64,000 nt of DNA. Origin: Rostrohypoxylon terebratum (Eukaryota > Ascomycota > Sordariomycetes > Xylariales > Hypoxylaceae). This document shows, piece after piece, positions 46,285 to 58,023 of the stretch (the first letter of the stretch is position 1; the number at the start of each line of letters is the position of its first letter). The stretch lies in assembly GCA_022497145.1 (NCBI GenBank), contig MU385861.1:375934-439933 (forward strand), given 5' to 3'. The notes under the pieces were generated by a model. It was not told where the DNA came from. It did not search any database and was given only the letters and a program-made list of their open reading frames with translations. A program made the position numbers and the translations under genes.

Positions 46285-47868
46285 GTGCTTACCTAGGAGG
46301 TACCTGACTGTCTGGGTAACTTACCTATCTAGGCAGGCGACTCGGTGAAGCTGGCTGGCTGGTCCACGGATCCGGGGTGACGACATCCAATGATATGCGG
46401 GGTACATACGTACTCGAGCCAATTGGTGACCTTCATGGCTCGGAACGGGGGCTTGGAACTGCTTTTTTTCGGAGTTGTTGCTCAGGTCAGGTACGCATGT
46501 CTCGGTACTGTACGCGAGCGAAGAGGAGATCCGGTCCGTGGGACTGGGTCTGTTTCGTGCAAGAAGTGTACATGTACTATGTATGTATGTAGGTAGGTAG
46601 GCAGGAAAGGCCGCCTGATTTGTGATGTGTGCGACGCGCTTTGCAGATGTCGGTTTTCCTGGCTGCGGCTCCGACGTCAGTCCTGCATCGCATGACGGAC
46701 AGGTGCGTTGATTTAGGGGGCGTTAGGCCAGTCGTCCGTTCAGATAGTCACATATATATTACGCAAGATCATCCTATCTGTGCCGTTGGTGGCGTCGATG
46801 GTTGGGCGTTTTTGGCGGTCTACCTATTGTACCTACCTACTTTCCCCTATCCCATATTTAAAGACCGGTGATTTTTTATAGAGCTTATCTTCGTCGTTTC
46901 AGCCTTCTTGAAGTTGTTAGTTGTTGCCTTCCTTATGCTCGTGCAACGAAGACGGCGCATTAGCACTAGTATTTGGAATCCAAGAGGATTGCTGATCTTC
47001 GAGGTAGAGGTAGGTACGTGGTGGGTAGACGCACCGTAGAGGTGGCGTTTTGGTGCTTACCTATCACGCCCCGTTTCCGCGAGAGCTTCACGAAGCGCGC
47101 TAGGGCGAAAGGAAAACGGCAGCGCCCGGAACACGCTTTCGAATTGATATTACTTTTTCACTGTGTAGAGCCCGTGTGTGCGTGTGAAAATTTGAAGAAA
47201 AATAGGGGTTGGTGGAGTTGTTGTCAGCTCATTTTTGCTTTTGGCTATACATACTTTTTTAACGTCTAGTTGCAATAGGGGTTACTCCTCCGATGTAGTC
47301 TTACCCACGCCATCCCTGCAGCGACCAAGATAGATCTCAACCTTTTGGGTTGCACTGCAGTAGTCATAAATAGAGACACCGGTATGATATATATCACTGA
47401 ACGCCTATGAGCATTGGATCAGATGTATCGGCCGTTAGAAGTTCTTGGTATTTCTTGGTTTTTAATCGCTACGCGCACACACATACACACGTAGTCTGTC
47501 TTTCGTCCTTGCAATTCCGTCTTACCCGTTCCATAATTAAGATTACATATGTACAACGAAGACTGTTGAGACTTTGGGGTATGCTCGTTAGTTCATCCCG
47601 TTTAGCCTCTCCTTGATTACCTGCATAGGATGGCACATGCACCCATTGCTGAGCCAACCCAATTTCTATTGCCTTCCATACCCGAGCCCATGCAACCGAT
47701 TGGGACGAGCCTATACAGCTCGCCATATGCCTCACGCCTGTCGTAAATAGGACATCTCGTACAAACCCACACCTTATTTTCGTCGTCTTCAGGTTCATCC
47801 CGAGGTCCTAGTCCACCGCCAGGCCTCTCGTCATGGGTGGATATCTTAGCCCTATGAAGGATATCTTC
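46285..47868. other. 1.6-kb intergenic region between convergent genes
   Basis: No gene supported. Short frames at 46377-46596 and 46973-47269 lack family features. It contains GTAGGTAGG-type microsatellite patches (46580-46605) and a CACACACATACACAC stretch near 47475. Confidence 0.5.
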
Positions 47869-49045
47869 TCAATCGCTCTTCTTCCTCGGCAGACCGGCTA
47901 GCTTTCTCGCTTTGACATCGCCCTCGCCTAGCCATCGGCTGGCCTTGACAAGTTGAACGATGTTGAGGAATTGCTTGAGTGCCATGACGGGAGCGCTGAC
48001 CCCGGCGAGAATCCAAGGGAACGTAGAGTCCATCTTGTTCGCGCGAGCCATCTCCAGGGCGCCGGCACTGTAGGGGTTGGTAAACAGCTGGCGGAGTACC
48101 GAACTGTTAACCTGTGCACCAGTTTGGATGGCATTGGCCCTGGTCTCGCCGAGGGGCTCAAGTAGCTGCGGTGATAGAAGCGGCGAAGAGAAGGAGAGTA
48201 GGTATAAGGCAATGAAAAAGACTTCGTTCAGCGCACAGCATACGAAGAGAACAATCTATTATTTGATCAGCTGATATCACAGGTACATTTCGGTAAATAT
48301 GAAGACGAACCTTGTTGGTATAGTATAGGTTTAGTAGCCAGCTTCTTGACTTATCTACGTTCTTGTGGCTTGAGTCTGACCCTGACATGGCTAGCGTTGC
48401 ATACATATGCATATAATGGCTTGCAAAGTCTACGGAGATCAGACCCTGGAACACGATAGCCCAGCGGGGGAAAGCGGAAGACAGGAAGACGAGTAAGCAT
48501 GATGTGGTGCATCGATCTGTGACCATGTCTAGGACGGCGCCAAACCTGGTAGACTGTTCGAAATAGCGAGCCGCATATCCATCGAGGGCATCGAGTAGGC
48601 AGGAAATACTGTAAAGAATCGAGCACGTCCGAGGGTGTAGGGGCATGTAGTACAGAGACGCAATAGCCAGAACAATGCGAGAATAACCTGGTTGTCCATG
48701 TTGTTAGATTAAGCCAAGTAACGAGGTGGGAGGTGGGAGGTGGGAGGTGCAAGGTGCGTGGAATAAGTATTCCGCGCAATTTTGGCAACTTTGGCGCATG
48801 TCAGCCTTGCAATGTTAAGAGAGGCGCATACCGATAATATTAGGCCAAAACATGAATATATTCTCGTGTGGATGATTTTCAGATTTAGAATCTGAAGGCG
48901 CAACAGCTAGGCCATTCTCATCTTTGCCAGTGTCGTTGCCGTTGCCGCTCATGGCGACGCCGTCGTTGTTGGATTTGGTGGGAGTATCATTTGCGGCTGC
49001 AGCTGCTGCCAGAGCGGCCTGCCGCCTGGTCCTTCTCTCTGACAT
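47869..49045 (-). CDS. PIS1: CDP-diacylglycerol-inositol 3-phosphatidyltransferase (PI synthase)
   Basis: Three exons on the minus strand, 49045-48832, 48687-48311 and 48255-47869, give 325 residues. It is an integral ER-membrane enzyme that makes phosphatidylinositol from CDP-diacylglycerol and myo-inositol. The CDP-alcohol phosphotransferase motif is complete: D104, D107-G108, A111-R112, G121, D125 and D129 in the D-x2-DG-x2-AR-x8-G-x3-D-x3-D pattern. About five to six membrane segments follow the soluble Ala/Asn-rich N-terminus (1-60). The family signature FMFWPNIIGYSR is built across intron 1. That intron is 144 bp and contains the heptamer array at 48723-48757; intron 2 is 55 bp with an unusual GTTCGT donor. 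The C-terminal region after about residue 215 is longer than in yeast Pis1 (220 residues). Confidence 0.92.
48723..48757. repeat. Heptamer tandem array (GAGGTGG, 5 copies) in PI synthase intron 1
   Basis: GAGGTGG three times, then GAGGTGC and AAGGTGC, at exact 7-bp spacing. On the transcript strand it is a CCACCTC pyrimidine-rich run between the donor and the acceptor of the intron. Confidence 0.9.
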
Positions 49046-50150
49046 GATGACGAGTTCTCCTAAAAGCGGCGGGAGGCGTAAAAAGGAAGAAGTAGGTGAC
49101 TTTCGACGTAGGTATTTAGGTATCTATTTATCTATTCATTTACTGATTAGGAGCTGGATCGATGCTCGTAGTTTAGTGTTCAGCTGAAATACACGAGTGG
49201 CGTAGGAGGTTACTCGGTGCTCTTTTTTTTTTCTTTTGGTGGTGGTGGTGGTGGTGTGGTGTTCAAATAGGTGTGGTATGATAAACCCTCCGTGCAAGAA
49301 TGTGAGAGAAGACAGATGAAGTATCGAAGAGGAAACGATGCGACCGCTCAAGCAAACGAGGTATAGATAGTTGAATGCAAGATATCACGGATGTCAGTAT
49401 ATGTATTAGATAAAGAGGTAAATGGATATCATTATAAGTGACAATCAGGGAGGAGATGATAAAGTCTTAAAGTTCTTTAAAGTTCTAAACGTTGTTTTTC
49501 TGATAAGGGTCCCCTTCGGCTGGGTCGGGAAGGACGGACTGAGAAAACTGCCTAGGCTGCTAGGTTTGGGTAGGTGCCAGCTGCCAGGGATCGCGTCAAT
49601 GATGAGATCGATTGATTGGAAGAAGCTGTAGAGCTGTCGAGGCTGTAAGACCCGCAATTCATCTTTTTAAGATTAGGTAAGGCTGTAATGTGGCCAATGC
49701 GCAGCATCAGAATATTCAATATGCCTATGTCACCGCTCCACATTTCTTAGAGTGCAAGGTGCCAGGCGGCCAGGGCGTTTAGGTACATAGGTACGTACTA
49801 GCGTTGAAACTGATAACATTAGCGTCGTTTCCTTATCGCGAATTCAAATTCGGGACGGGATGATCGATGCCCTGTTCTGCCCTGCTTAATCTGTTTAATC
49901 TGCTTAATTTGTTTAATCCAATGTCTGCCGTTCACCAGACTTTCCACACCTCAAATTCTTGAATTTGGAATTTGAACAACTTCAATATCAAATTCTCTGC
50001 CACACCTACCTCCACGACGGAATTATCATCATACCTCTTAGAGTGCCCTGGTGATGTGCCTTGGTTGCATATACATAGCATGTATGACAGCCCTGGAGGT
50101 ATGAAGTTGCGTGGCTATTACCGTCTCAGTGAAATTCAGAGCTGTAGCAT

Positions 50151-50188
50151 AACACAACACAGCACAACACAGCACAGCACAGCACAAT
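50151..50188. repeat. CACAACACAG/CACAG tandem array
   Basis: Alternating ACAAC and ACAGC pentamers for 38 bp. The unit is closely related to that of the array at 26872. Confidence 0.85.
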
Positions 50189-51133
50189 ATCCATCGTAAC
50201 CTGAGCCCGTGTGAAGGCGACGAATGCAGCCAAAGATAACATAGGCCGGTCAGCAGCTTCGATGTTCACCTTTCAGACCACCATCAACCGCATACAGCTG
50301 TATACCATGCATGCAACATGCATATCGGCCAATGGCAAATGGCAAATGATGATAAGAAGTTGTTGTGCCTGAGAAATTGATACCGTCCGCGCACAGTCGG
50401 GTTTGCTCGACCAAATGTGCTACTAGTCGAGTCTTAGCACGTTCATATATGACGTCGTCGGGTTCCCTCCTCAACTTATCACGATAGCCTTTCTTGTGTG
50501 CCTATCTCACAGCAAACGCAACGTTTACTTTGACAGAGTCTTGGTCGGCAATGTTGCTCATTGCAAAGTATACAAGGCTGGCTATATGAGGAGCAGAGTA
50601 TCGTCCCAACGGAGTGCCCTATCCCGGATGAGACTCTCAACACAGGTGGACCTTACTACGAATACAATCCTGACGGCGATATTGTAGTGTGTGAGAAGGT
50701 TGTTCCAGGGATTTTTAAAGGTCAGACCATGACAAGTGCATTCAACTCCATTGGCCTTGCATTGGCCTTGTTCGCGTTAGAGCCGACCTGAAATAGAAAA
50801 AGGATTCACCAAATCTGCATCTCGAGGAAGAAGGATGCGAGGGGAACAGTCAGCAGACTAGGTCCGCATACAACCAGTCGCATCGTTTGCGCCTCAAGTT
50901 GGAGACGGGCTGGCAGACTGGCAGGCTGGATGGATTAGTGTGCCTAAGTTTCTATATGTACCTCCTATGCTTACCTTTTTAGACTCGAAACACTGATTCC
51001 CACCTATAGAAGACGACGGGATTTCAATTTACCAAGTGGCTGCTTGCATATTGGCCAAGATGTATGGATGTATGGACGTATGGCCAGCAACCTACCTATC
51101 CATGGATACCTCTACCTAGGTATACCTAGTATA

Positions 51134-51149
51134 TACCTAGTACTAGGTA
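51134..51149. repeat. Perfect 16-bp palindrome
   Basis: TACCTAGTACTAGGTA is its own reverse complement, within a longer patch of TACCTAG-type repeats. Confidence 0.88.
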
Positions 51150-52215
51150 GTATTGTACAAATATATCTACATTGTATTACAATTACTTACCGCAATTAAC
51201 ATGGAGCATTAATGTACCAAATCCCATTTCATACTTGAATCAGGACACCAGTCCCGACAATTATGGCATTTTGCTTTTCGAGATCCACCCCTTTTCGGCT
51301 AGCACACATGCAATCCTCCCGATACTACATAATAGTACATATCCATATTCCCATATAGGTACAACTTCAAGGCGTGCATGCCGACTTGGGGTGTGTTAAA
51401 TGTACTTCTAAATGTATTCCATTGTTTTAACAAGACGGGACAAATCCGACAGCGTCATCCTCGGACCTTCTTCGAATAAAAGCCTAGGTATTGCTGCGAT
51501 TCACCTAGGGAAGGTACAGGATCCATTGGGTTGGATGGTCGCTACTAGCATAGTTACATAAATAGTTGTGTACAACATTGAATGTACATACATAATAGTA
51601 CTACTAATAGTCTACTACTACCTAGTACCTAGTAGGTACCTAGTATGTAGAACCTTATTATATCCATGGGTCCATCTGTACCTAGTATTATGTGTCTTGT
51701 GTAGTAGGTAGGTGCAGGTATGTAGGTGCAAGTACGGCTGGATGCAAGTGCCCAGGTGCCTTACCGACGGACAATTGATCATTCGCTCATTTTCTTGTGA
51801 CACCCGACCCGATCCAATTCTATTCCTTTTTCTCAATTCATTTTTCTACAATACCATCATACCATCCCACTTAGAACAGTAACAGTCTAAGTGGGCTATG
51901 GGCTAGCCTGCCAGCCTGCATCAAAAACCTCCCACCTGTCCACCAGCACCACTCTACTACTACATGCCACTACTAAGGGCTCCCCCACCGCCTTCACCCT
52001 TGTTCCTACGATTGACAAACCAACAAATCAAGCTAACGAGTCTGGACTCGATTCCGAAAGCCTTCAGTTTCAAACTAATATAGACCAAGAAACTACAATT
52101 GGTCTAACTCAGGTACGGCTACGCAATTAGTTGTTTAAATACCTAGGTTAAGTTAGGTAAGTTCAAATAGAATTGGAAGAGAAGAACCGAAACCTGGACC
52201 GCCTACGCCAACGCC

Positions 52216-52243
52216 ATCCGCAATCCGCAATCCGCAATCCACA
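52216..52243. repeat. Heptamer tandem array (ATCCGCA, 4 copies)
   Basis: Three exact ATCCGCA units and one ATCCACA at 7-bp spacing, about 1 kb upstream of the OMP decarboxylase start. Confidence 0.9.
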
Positions 52244-53174
52244 ACCCGCTTCCCCTCAAAAACTCTACCTAGCCTTTTTTTTTCTTTTTCCTCTCCTTTT
52301 CCTTTCCCCGGCTCTCCCCCCCTCTTCGATCGTCCGTTTGCTTCATCCCGACTCGACAGAAGATTGGACAATATCCCTTGGTGCCCAAGTGACAAATCTA
52401 CAAATTTACGGGTGGCTTCCGCAAGCGAACACTTCCTGAGATTGCCTAGAGACCTATAGGCGTCTCCGATCCTCGTTTAATTCGGATCCGAATCTTCATA
52501 CCTTCTTTTTTGATTCGCAAGCAAACATTTTCACCTAGGAGACAAATAGGCCCGAAGACCCCCGGGTTTCTCAAGAATCTCAAGACTTTACAGGAGAACA
52601 GCATATGCACAAGATTGTCGGTCAGCTTGCAAAGTACGAGGGCGGTCCACTGAGTAGAGGACGAACCTTGCGTCCCGTCCCTGCGTCCCTGCATCTCCAG
52701 CTTTCAGGTATGTTCGGTTTCTCCACGAAGACATTGCCTTCGTGTACCCATACTCATATTCGTACCCGTTGTTTTTGCCTTACCTTATTTACCAAAGGTC
52801 CTTATATATACTGTGTTTCACATCAAGAGGTCTATTTAACCCAAAGTATATATGAAGAGTGCATGCCGCAGAATTTCCATGCAGCTCGATCCATCTTGTC
52901 CTCCGTCTTATCCTTCAATTAGATACACGCCTATTCTCTCTCATGGTAAATTGACATCATATAGCTCCACTGCGTCCAGGGTTCTTGCCCAAGTACCGAT
53001 CATTTCCTTCGATACCTACATAGACCTTCCTGTCGGCAGAGTCTGACTGGGTCAACTTATTCGCCGAAACTGCATTAGTCCCTAATTGCTGTCTCGAGTC
53101 CTGCCTCGTACTCCTGAGCCGAATAGCGAAAAGTGAAACAAGTTAGCAACATCACGACCGTCAATTGATTTACT

Positions 53175-54308
53175 ATGTGCGCAGCTTCGAACCGCCACCC
53201 TACTTTTAGGGCGAGCTTTACCGAAAGAGCTAGCAATGCCACTCACCCGCTCGCCAATTATCTCTTCCGTCTCATGGAATTGAAGAAGTCAAATTTATGT
53301 CTCAGCGCTGATGTGACCTCCGCACGCGAACTTCTCACGATAGCAGACAGAATTGGCCCTTCTATTGTCATACTCAAAACGCACTACGATCTTGTTTCGG
53401 GATGGGATTTTCACCCGCAAACTGGCACCGGTGCCAAGTTGGGTGCTCTTGCAAGGAGACATGGTTTCCTCATCTTTGAGGACAGGAAATTTGGCGACAT
53501 TGGCAGCACGGTTCAATTACAGTATACGGCCGGCAACGCTCGTGTTATAGATTGGGCACACATCGTAAACGTCAACATGATTCCCGGAAAGGCAGCTGTA
53601 ACTGCGCTGCAGCAAGCAGCCGCGCGGTGGCGTTCACGTGTCAACTATGAAGTGAGAACGTCCGTCTCAGTCGGCACCCCTGTCTCGGACTCATTTGACG
53701 AAGAGGATGAAAACCCCACACCCGCGCCTCCGATGGTGCCCAAGGAACTCCCACCTCCGTCTAATCTGTACAACAATGGCAGGAAGGGAAGCATCGTTTC
53801 CATCACGACTTTGACGCAATCTTTCGAGCCAGTAGATTCGCCTCGTTTTCCTAGCGGTATTGCCGAGGGAGACGAGCTTGTTTTTGCGGGGATTGAGGAG
53901 CCGCCATGGGAACGAGGGCTCCTGATATTAGCTCAGATGTCGAGTGCAGGGAACCTGATAACCAAGGAATACACGCAGGCCTGCGTCGAAGCTGCCAGAG
54001 AACATAAAGACTTTGTAATGGGTTTTATTTCTCAGGAGACGCTTAACAGCGAACAGGCAGATGATTTCATTTCTATGACTCCAGGTTGCCAGTTGCCTCC
54101 TGAAGAAGACGAGGACGACGGGAGCATTGCGGGTGACGGTCTTGGTCAGCAGTATAACACCCCTTCCAAGCTTGTTGGGCTGGGTGGCAGCGATATCATA
54201 ATCGTTGGACGGGGTATTCTTAAGGCGGCGTCCCCGCAGGTAGAGGCTGAACGATACCGAAGAAAAGCATGGAAGGCGTACCAGAACCGGACAGAGCAAC
54301 AATCGTGA
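53175..54308 (+). CDS. pyr4: Orotidine-5'-phosphate decarboxylase
   Basis: A single-exon 377-residue protein that converts OMP to UMP, the last step of de novo pyrimidine synthesis, in the cytosol. The active-site block FEDRKFGDIG lies at 101-110 with catalytic Lys105; Asp46 (LSADVT) and Lys68 (LKTHYD) complete the charged network, and VGRGI near the C-terminus is the phosphate-binding loop. Between about residues 155 and 235 it has the long hydrophilic insertion typical of filamentous-fungal enzymes and absent from yeast Ura3. The gene is the orthologue of Neurospora pyr-4 and Aspergillus pyrG. Upstream lies the 4.1-kb region shared with the divergent PI synthase gene. Confidence 0.95.
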   Translation: MCAASNRHPTFRASFTERASNATHPLANYLFRLMELKKSNLCLSADVTSARELLTIADRIGPSIVILKTHYDLVSGWDFHPQTGTGAKLGALARRHGFLIFEDRKFGDIGSTVQLQYTAGNARVIDWAHIVNVNMIPGKAAVTALQQAAARWRSRVNYEVRTSVSVGTPVSDSFDEEDENPTPAPPMVPKELPPPSNLYNNGRKGSIVSITTLTQSFEPVDSPRFPSGIAEGDELVFAGIEEPPWERGLLILAQMSSAGNLITKEYTQACVEAAREHKDFVMGFISQETLNSEQADDFISMTPGCQLPPEEDEDDGSIAGDGLGQQYNTPSKLVGLGGSDIIIVGRGILKAASPQVEAERYRRKAWKAYQNRTEQQS

Positions 54309-55507
54309 GAGTAAACAGGAGTTTGGTGCCACGTGGATCTATATCAAGCATGGATGAAACAATTCGTCCCGGAGCCTGGAGTTCTTTCGGCTTTATACAA
54401 GATAGTCATCATTATTACGGAAATCCGGCCGATCAAAAAAATTGGAAGGGGGATTTGAGAGAGTTAGCAAGTCACATTATATGATACATAATAAGGTCTT
54501 TTGGCAACGACTAGAGAGTTTATGGAAATAGTATCCCCCCCACGGGTCAATTTGAGGTTTCGAACTATAGAATCGTGACGAGCCTCACCACTGAGCTACC
54601 TACCTGGCTCTGGCTAATAGAAGATTAGGGAATAGAGCCCCGATTGCGGCATTTCCCTCCGAATATACACATGGGTATATGATTTGTGTGGCGTAGGAGT
54701 TTGGTAGGTGAGAAATTCGTTAATATGGAGTCATTAGTCATATATAAGGTGAATATCTCGAGCTATTAATGATGTGAAGGACGGCGGCATGTGAGGGTTA
54801 GCTACTAGCTGAGGTAGGTACATAAAGTGACGACTACATCTTACATTAGGTAAGCGTCGGATACAACGGTGTTAGCGGGGAAAACCCGTGAATTATAGGC
54901 TTGTCGCGGTAGTTAGCGCTAATAAAACGTCAAGGTTTACCATTGATGATTGTCGACTCATTGCTTCCTGATTGAAAAGATGGCGGGGGTTTCCACTTTC
55001 TACAATACAACCTACCTAGGCAGCTAGGTTTTACTACGAAAAGTCGTTTTATATAAGAACGACAGGGGATACAATACGTCGTAGCACCACGTAAGGTTCA
55101 TGCTCGCCATTACTGAGGCGAGTTTGAGGAAGGCACAATACAAGGCAAAGAACTTAGGAGTGTATGGAACAAGGTGATACTTACCTCCGTAACGATCCAT
55201 ACCTCTACCATACCTGCCATTATCTACCCAGGCAGCCAGGCCCAAGGTATCTACCAGGTATATCTCCGCGCCGATCTATTCTAGCAAGGAAAAAAAAACC
55301 ACTTCGCATTGCCTTGCCTTTGCAACCTTCTCACCGCGCAATTCCCGCGAGGGCAAAACCAACCAGCCAGTCAACCTACCTACATACGTACTTTCTGCTA
55401 CCCCTCAGCTACCGGTCGGGTCGCATTGTTTTATTGTATCCAATTTTCCAAGCTTGGCCTCAAAATCAATCTCAAATTCGAAACCGTTCCCTTTTTTCAT
55501 TATCATC
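54309..55507. other. Intergenic region with tRNA-like sequence
   Basis: It contains the pyr4 3' UTR, a tRNA-like sequence on the minus strand (about 54545-54615) and the promoter of the Zn2Cys6 gene. No protein gene is seen. Confidence 0.5.
54545..54615 (-). other. Degenerate tRNA-like sequence
   Basis: On the minus strand the A-box TAGCTCAGTGG is perfect, and about 30 bases later AGTTCGAAAC resembles a B-box, with TCGTCACGA between them, reminiscent of an Asp (GTC) anticodon region. The D stem is spoiled by an extra G, the T stem does not pair and the acceptor ends are not complementary, so it is not a functional tRNA gene; a tRNA pseudogene or tRNA-derived short interspersed element is likelier. 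Confidence 0.4.
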
Positions 55508-58023
55508 ATGTCTGCCGCCGAAGTGGAAGTGGCTGGGAGTATCGTCCACATGGATGACGAAAAAGTGACCCACGAGACGAATGGCAAAGCGCCGCCTCGC
55601 AAACGCAGACGGATTGTCATAAGTTGTACCGAGTGTCACAGGAGGAAGCAAAAGGTGATATAGTTGCATTATCTTTACTTTATCCTGCTCTATATATTTA
55701 TATATATATATTGTTAATTTTCATTTTTTATTTTTTATTATGGCCTAATTCTTGTCATAAAACTAGGTTACTAATGCTCCTCCCAGTGCGACCGTAAGAT
55801 GCCGTGTACGAACTGCGTGTCGCGAAATAAAGAAGGATCCTGTCGTTACGAGACTGGAACACCACTCGCGAAGCCCGATCGAAAGGGCTCTTCTCAGAGC
55901 GGCAATGAGCGATCACCCGAAGCGATCGAAAATCTACCTATCAAATCAGCGGATTTCGGTTACTCCCACAATAGTGCCTCTACTCTCGGAATATTGCGCA
56001 AGATCGAAGGCGACGGAGAGCGCTTGCCGGGAATGCCTGTTGAAAGCTTCGACGGGGCCAATTTTGGTATGCGTGAGAGATATAAGGCATTGATTCGCCA
56101 ATTACCCGCAAGAACCTATGTCGAACAATTAGCAGACCTTTATTTCCGAGATATCAATTGGCAATATTTTAGCATCGACGAGCCCGTTTTTCGAAGGCTG
56201 ATGGAGCAGTGGTATAGCATGCCATTTAACGTCCTGACAACCTCTGGCCCTCAGGCTTTGGATCCTATGTTGAGGGCCTTTCCTGCTCTCTTATTCCAAA
56301 TGCTAGCCTCATCTCTTCTCTACCTTCCAGAGGAAACCGAAGAGACGTTTGAGTCCTTAAAGTACACGAGTACAATGACTTTCGAAGACTTAGCCTTCGA
56401 TTATAGCGAATCAGGCGTGTCCATATTGTCGCTCCTAGGCAAACGTCAAATGTCCATCATAACCGTATTGACTGGTTGGGTGAGGGCTGCCTTCCTCAAA
56501 TATACTGGCATGGTTACTGAGGCTGTGGGTGATCCTCTTTATCATTCCTCCGTCGCCTGGCTATTCTAATTCCCTCGCAGTGGCATCAAGTAGGAACAAG
56601 TATTCGCGATGCGCAGGAAATCGGTCTCCACCGAGATCAAATGGATCCTCAGCCAAGCCCAGAGGATTCGACAGAGGAAGCCTTAGAAAAGATGTGGATG
56701 GCTCAGAGTCGACGGAGAGTTTGGATGACCCTCCTCGGCTGGGACTTACACACTGGTGCTGTGCTCGGTAGACCTACAAGCGTAGATTTTCGATTGGTGA
56801 ATCGGAGTCTGCCGGTCGATTCGCTCATTCCCAAGGACACAAGAAAATCGCCCATCATGCAGCGTGGTGAAAATGACCCACCCACGCCTCTGACACGAGC
56901 CCTGTGGTCCTGGGAGGTCTTGCGTCCGTTGCGAGATATCCTTGATCTGGAGAAAGAGGGGCCCTTCCCGAAAGATTTTTCAAAAGTTGAAAAAATCCAT
57001 CAAGAATTGCTGGATCTTCAGGCCCGAACCCCGCCGCCTTTCCGCCTGCAAAACCCAGACACACGATTCGACCATCTTCCGGAGTGCAGTTGGTTGCCAT
57101 TTGTCCGACCGACCCTACCACAACTTATCTCCTTCAATATAATGGCGCTCCATCGCCCTTACGTTTTCACCCGAGTCACGAGCCGACATGAAGCCCTCAA
57201 AGCAAGTTTAGACATGCTAGACGCGCAGAAGACATACTTCTCTCTGTTGAAACCGCAACAGCATAAGACTTTCACGCTCTTCTTTGGAACGTTCGACGCT
57301 GTGATCATGATTGCGTCCATCTATATCTTATTCCCAAGGGAGCATGGGGAGCTGTTAGCAACAGTACGACAACATTTTGAATGGGCAATCGAACGCTTTG
57401 AGAAGATGGCTAACCGAAATCGGCTTGCGCAAGCCGCACTCGGAGTCCTGCATGCCATCTACATCCGTTTTAAAAAGGCTGTAGGCTACAGTTGCAAAGC
57501 AATTAGCGAATTAGGCGGCAGCACCACAAGCTGTAGTGGAATGACTGGTAGTTCCGATATGCAAACCCCCAGTTCTTCATCCGAGCCCGCCTCTCAGAAT
57601 TCTCAGAACCAAAGCAATGCGTCGAATACTAGTGCTCCTTCTACCTTGCCCACGACGACGGATCGAGGCGGAAGCGTTAGTTCGAGCACGGGGTTGACAC
57701 CCGCCTCGGGAGCCGAGAATAACGTATTTGCGAATACGGATTGGCCGTTTCCGACGGATTTCAACTTCGGTTCTATCATGCCAATATACCCTATTGGAGA
57801 TATCGCATATAACGAATTAACAGCCATACCTGGCGGCGACATAACGTCGACGACCTGGCCAGAGACCTTCTCGGGGGCGACGCTAGCAGGAAGTAGTAGT
57901 GGCCTCGCCGCCAGCATACCGACCAGCTCCGCAGGGGAAGAACAACCGACGCAATGGCAATTCGGCGGCGAATTCGGCGACGACACGCTCTGGAACATAT
58001 TAAACCAATATCCAACTTACTGA
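55508..58023 (+). CDS. Zn2Cys6 fungal-specific transcription factor
   Basis: Three exons, 55508-55654, 55787-56524 and 56581-58023, all phase 0, give 775 residues. The binuclear zinc cluster is Cys40-x2-Cys43-x6-Cys50-x5-Cys56-x2-Cys59-x8-Cys68, preceded by a basic PPRKRRR nuclear signal; intron 1 (132 bp, donor GTGATA, perfect ACTAAT branch) splits it between Cys43 and Cys50. The fungal-specific transcription-factor middle domain spans about 130-480 and contains the typical RDAQEIGLHRDQ and RRRVWMTLLGWD motifs. The C-terminus (500-775) is Ser/Thr/Gly-rich and probably disordered, ending in an aromatic DDTLWNILNQYPTY stretch that may be an activation segment. The pathway controlled cannot be deduced; neighbouring genes give no hint. 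Confidence 0.9.

Larger units (their letters stand above)
49046..53174. other. 4.1-kb intergenic region between divergent genes
   Basis: No gene supported. It includes a GGT triplet run (49239-49258), a CAAATTC/GAATTTG inverted repeat (49952-49967), the CACAGCACAAC array at 50151-50188, CCTAGG-rich palindromic stretches (51110-51150, 51600-51650), an ATCCGCA heptamer array at 52216-52243 and poly-pyrimidine tracts near 52280. A frame at 50561-50791 without an ATG has some protein-like character, but I do not call it. It holds the PI synthase and OMP decarboxylase promoters. Confidence 0.45.

Noticed and set aside
50561..50791. 76-codon frame with PYYEYNPDGDIVVCEK
   Set aside because: It starts at TTG, has no ATG in its first part, no splice-compatible upstream exon was found, and I know no matching family.
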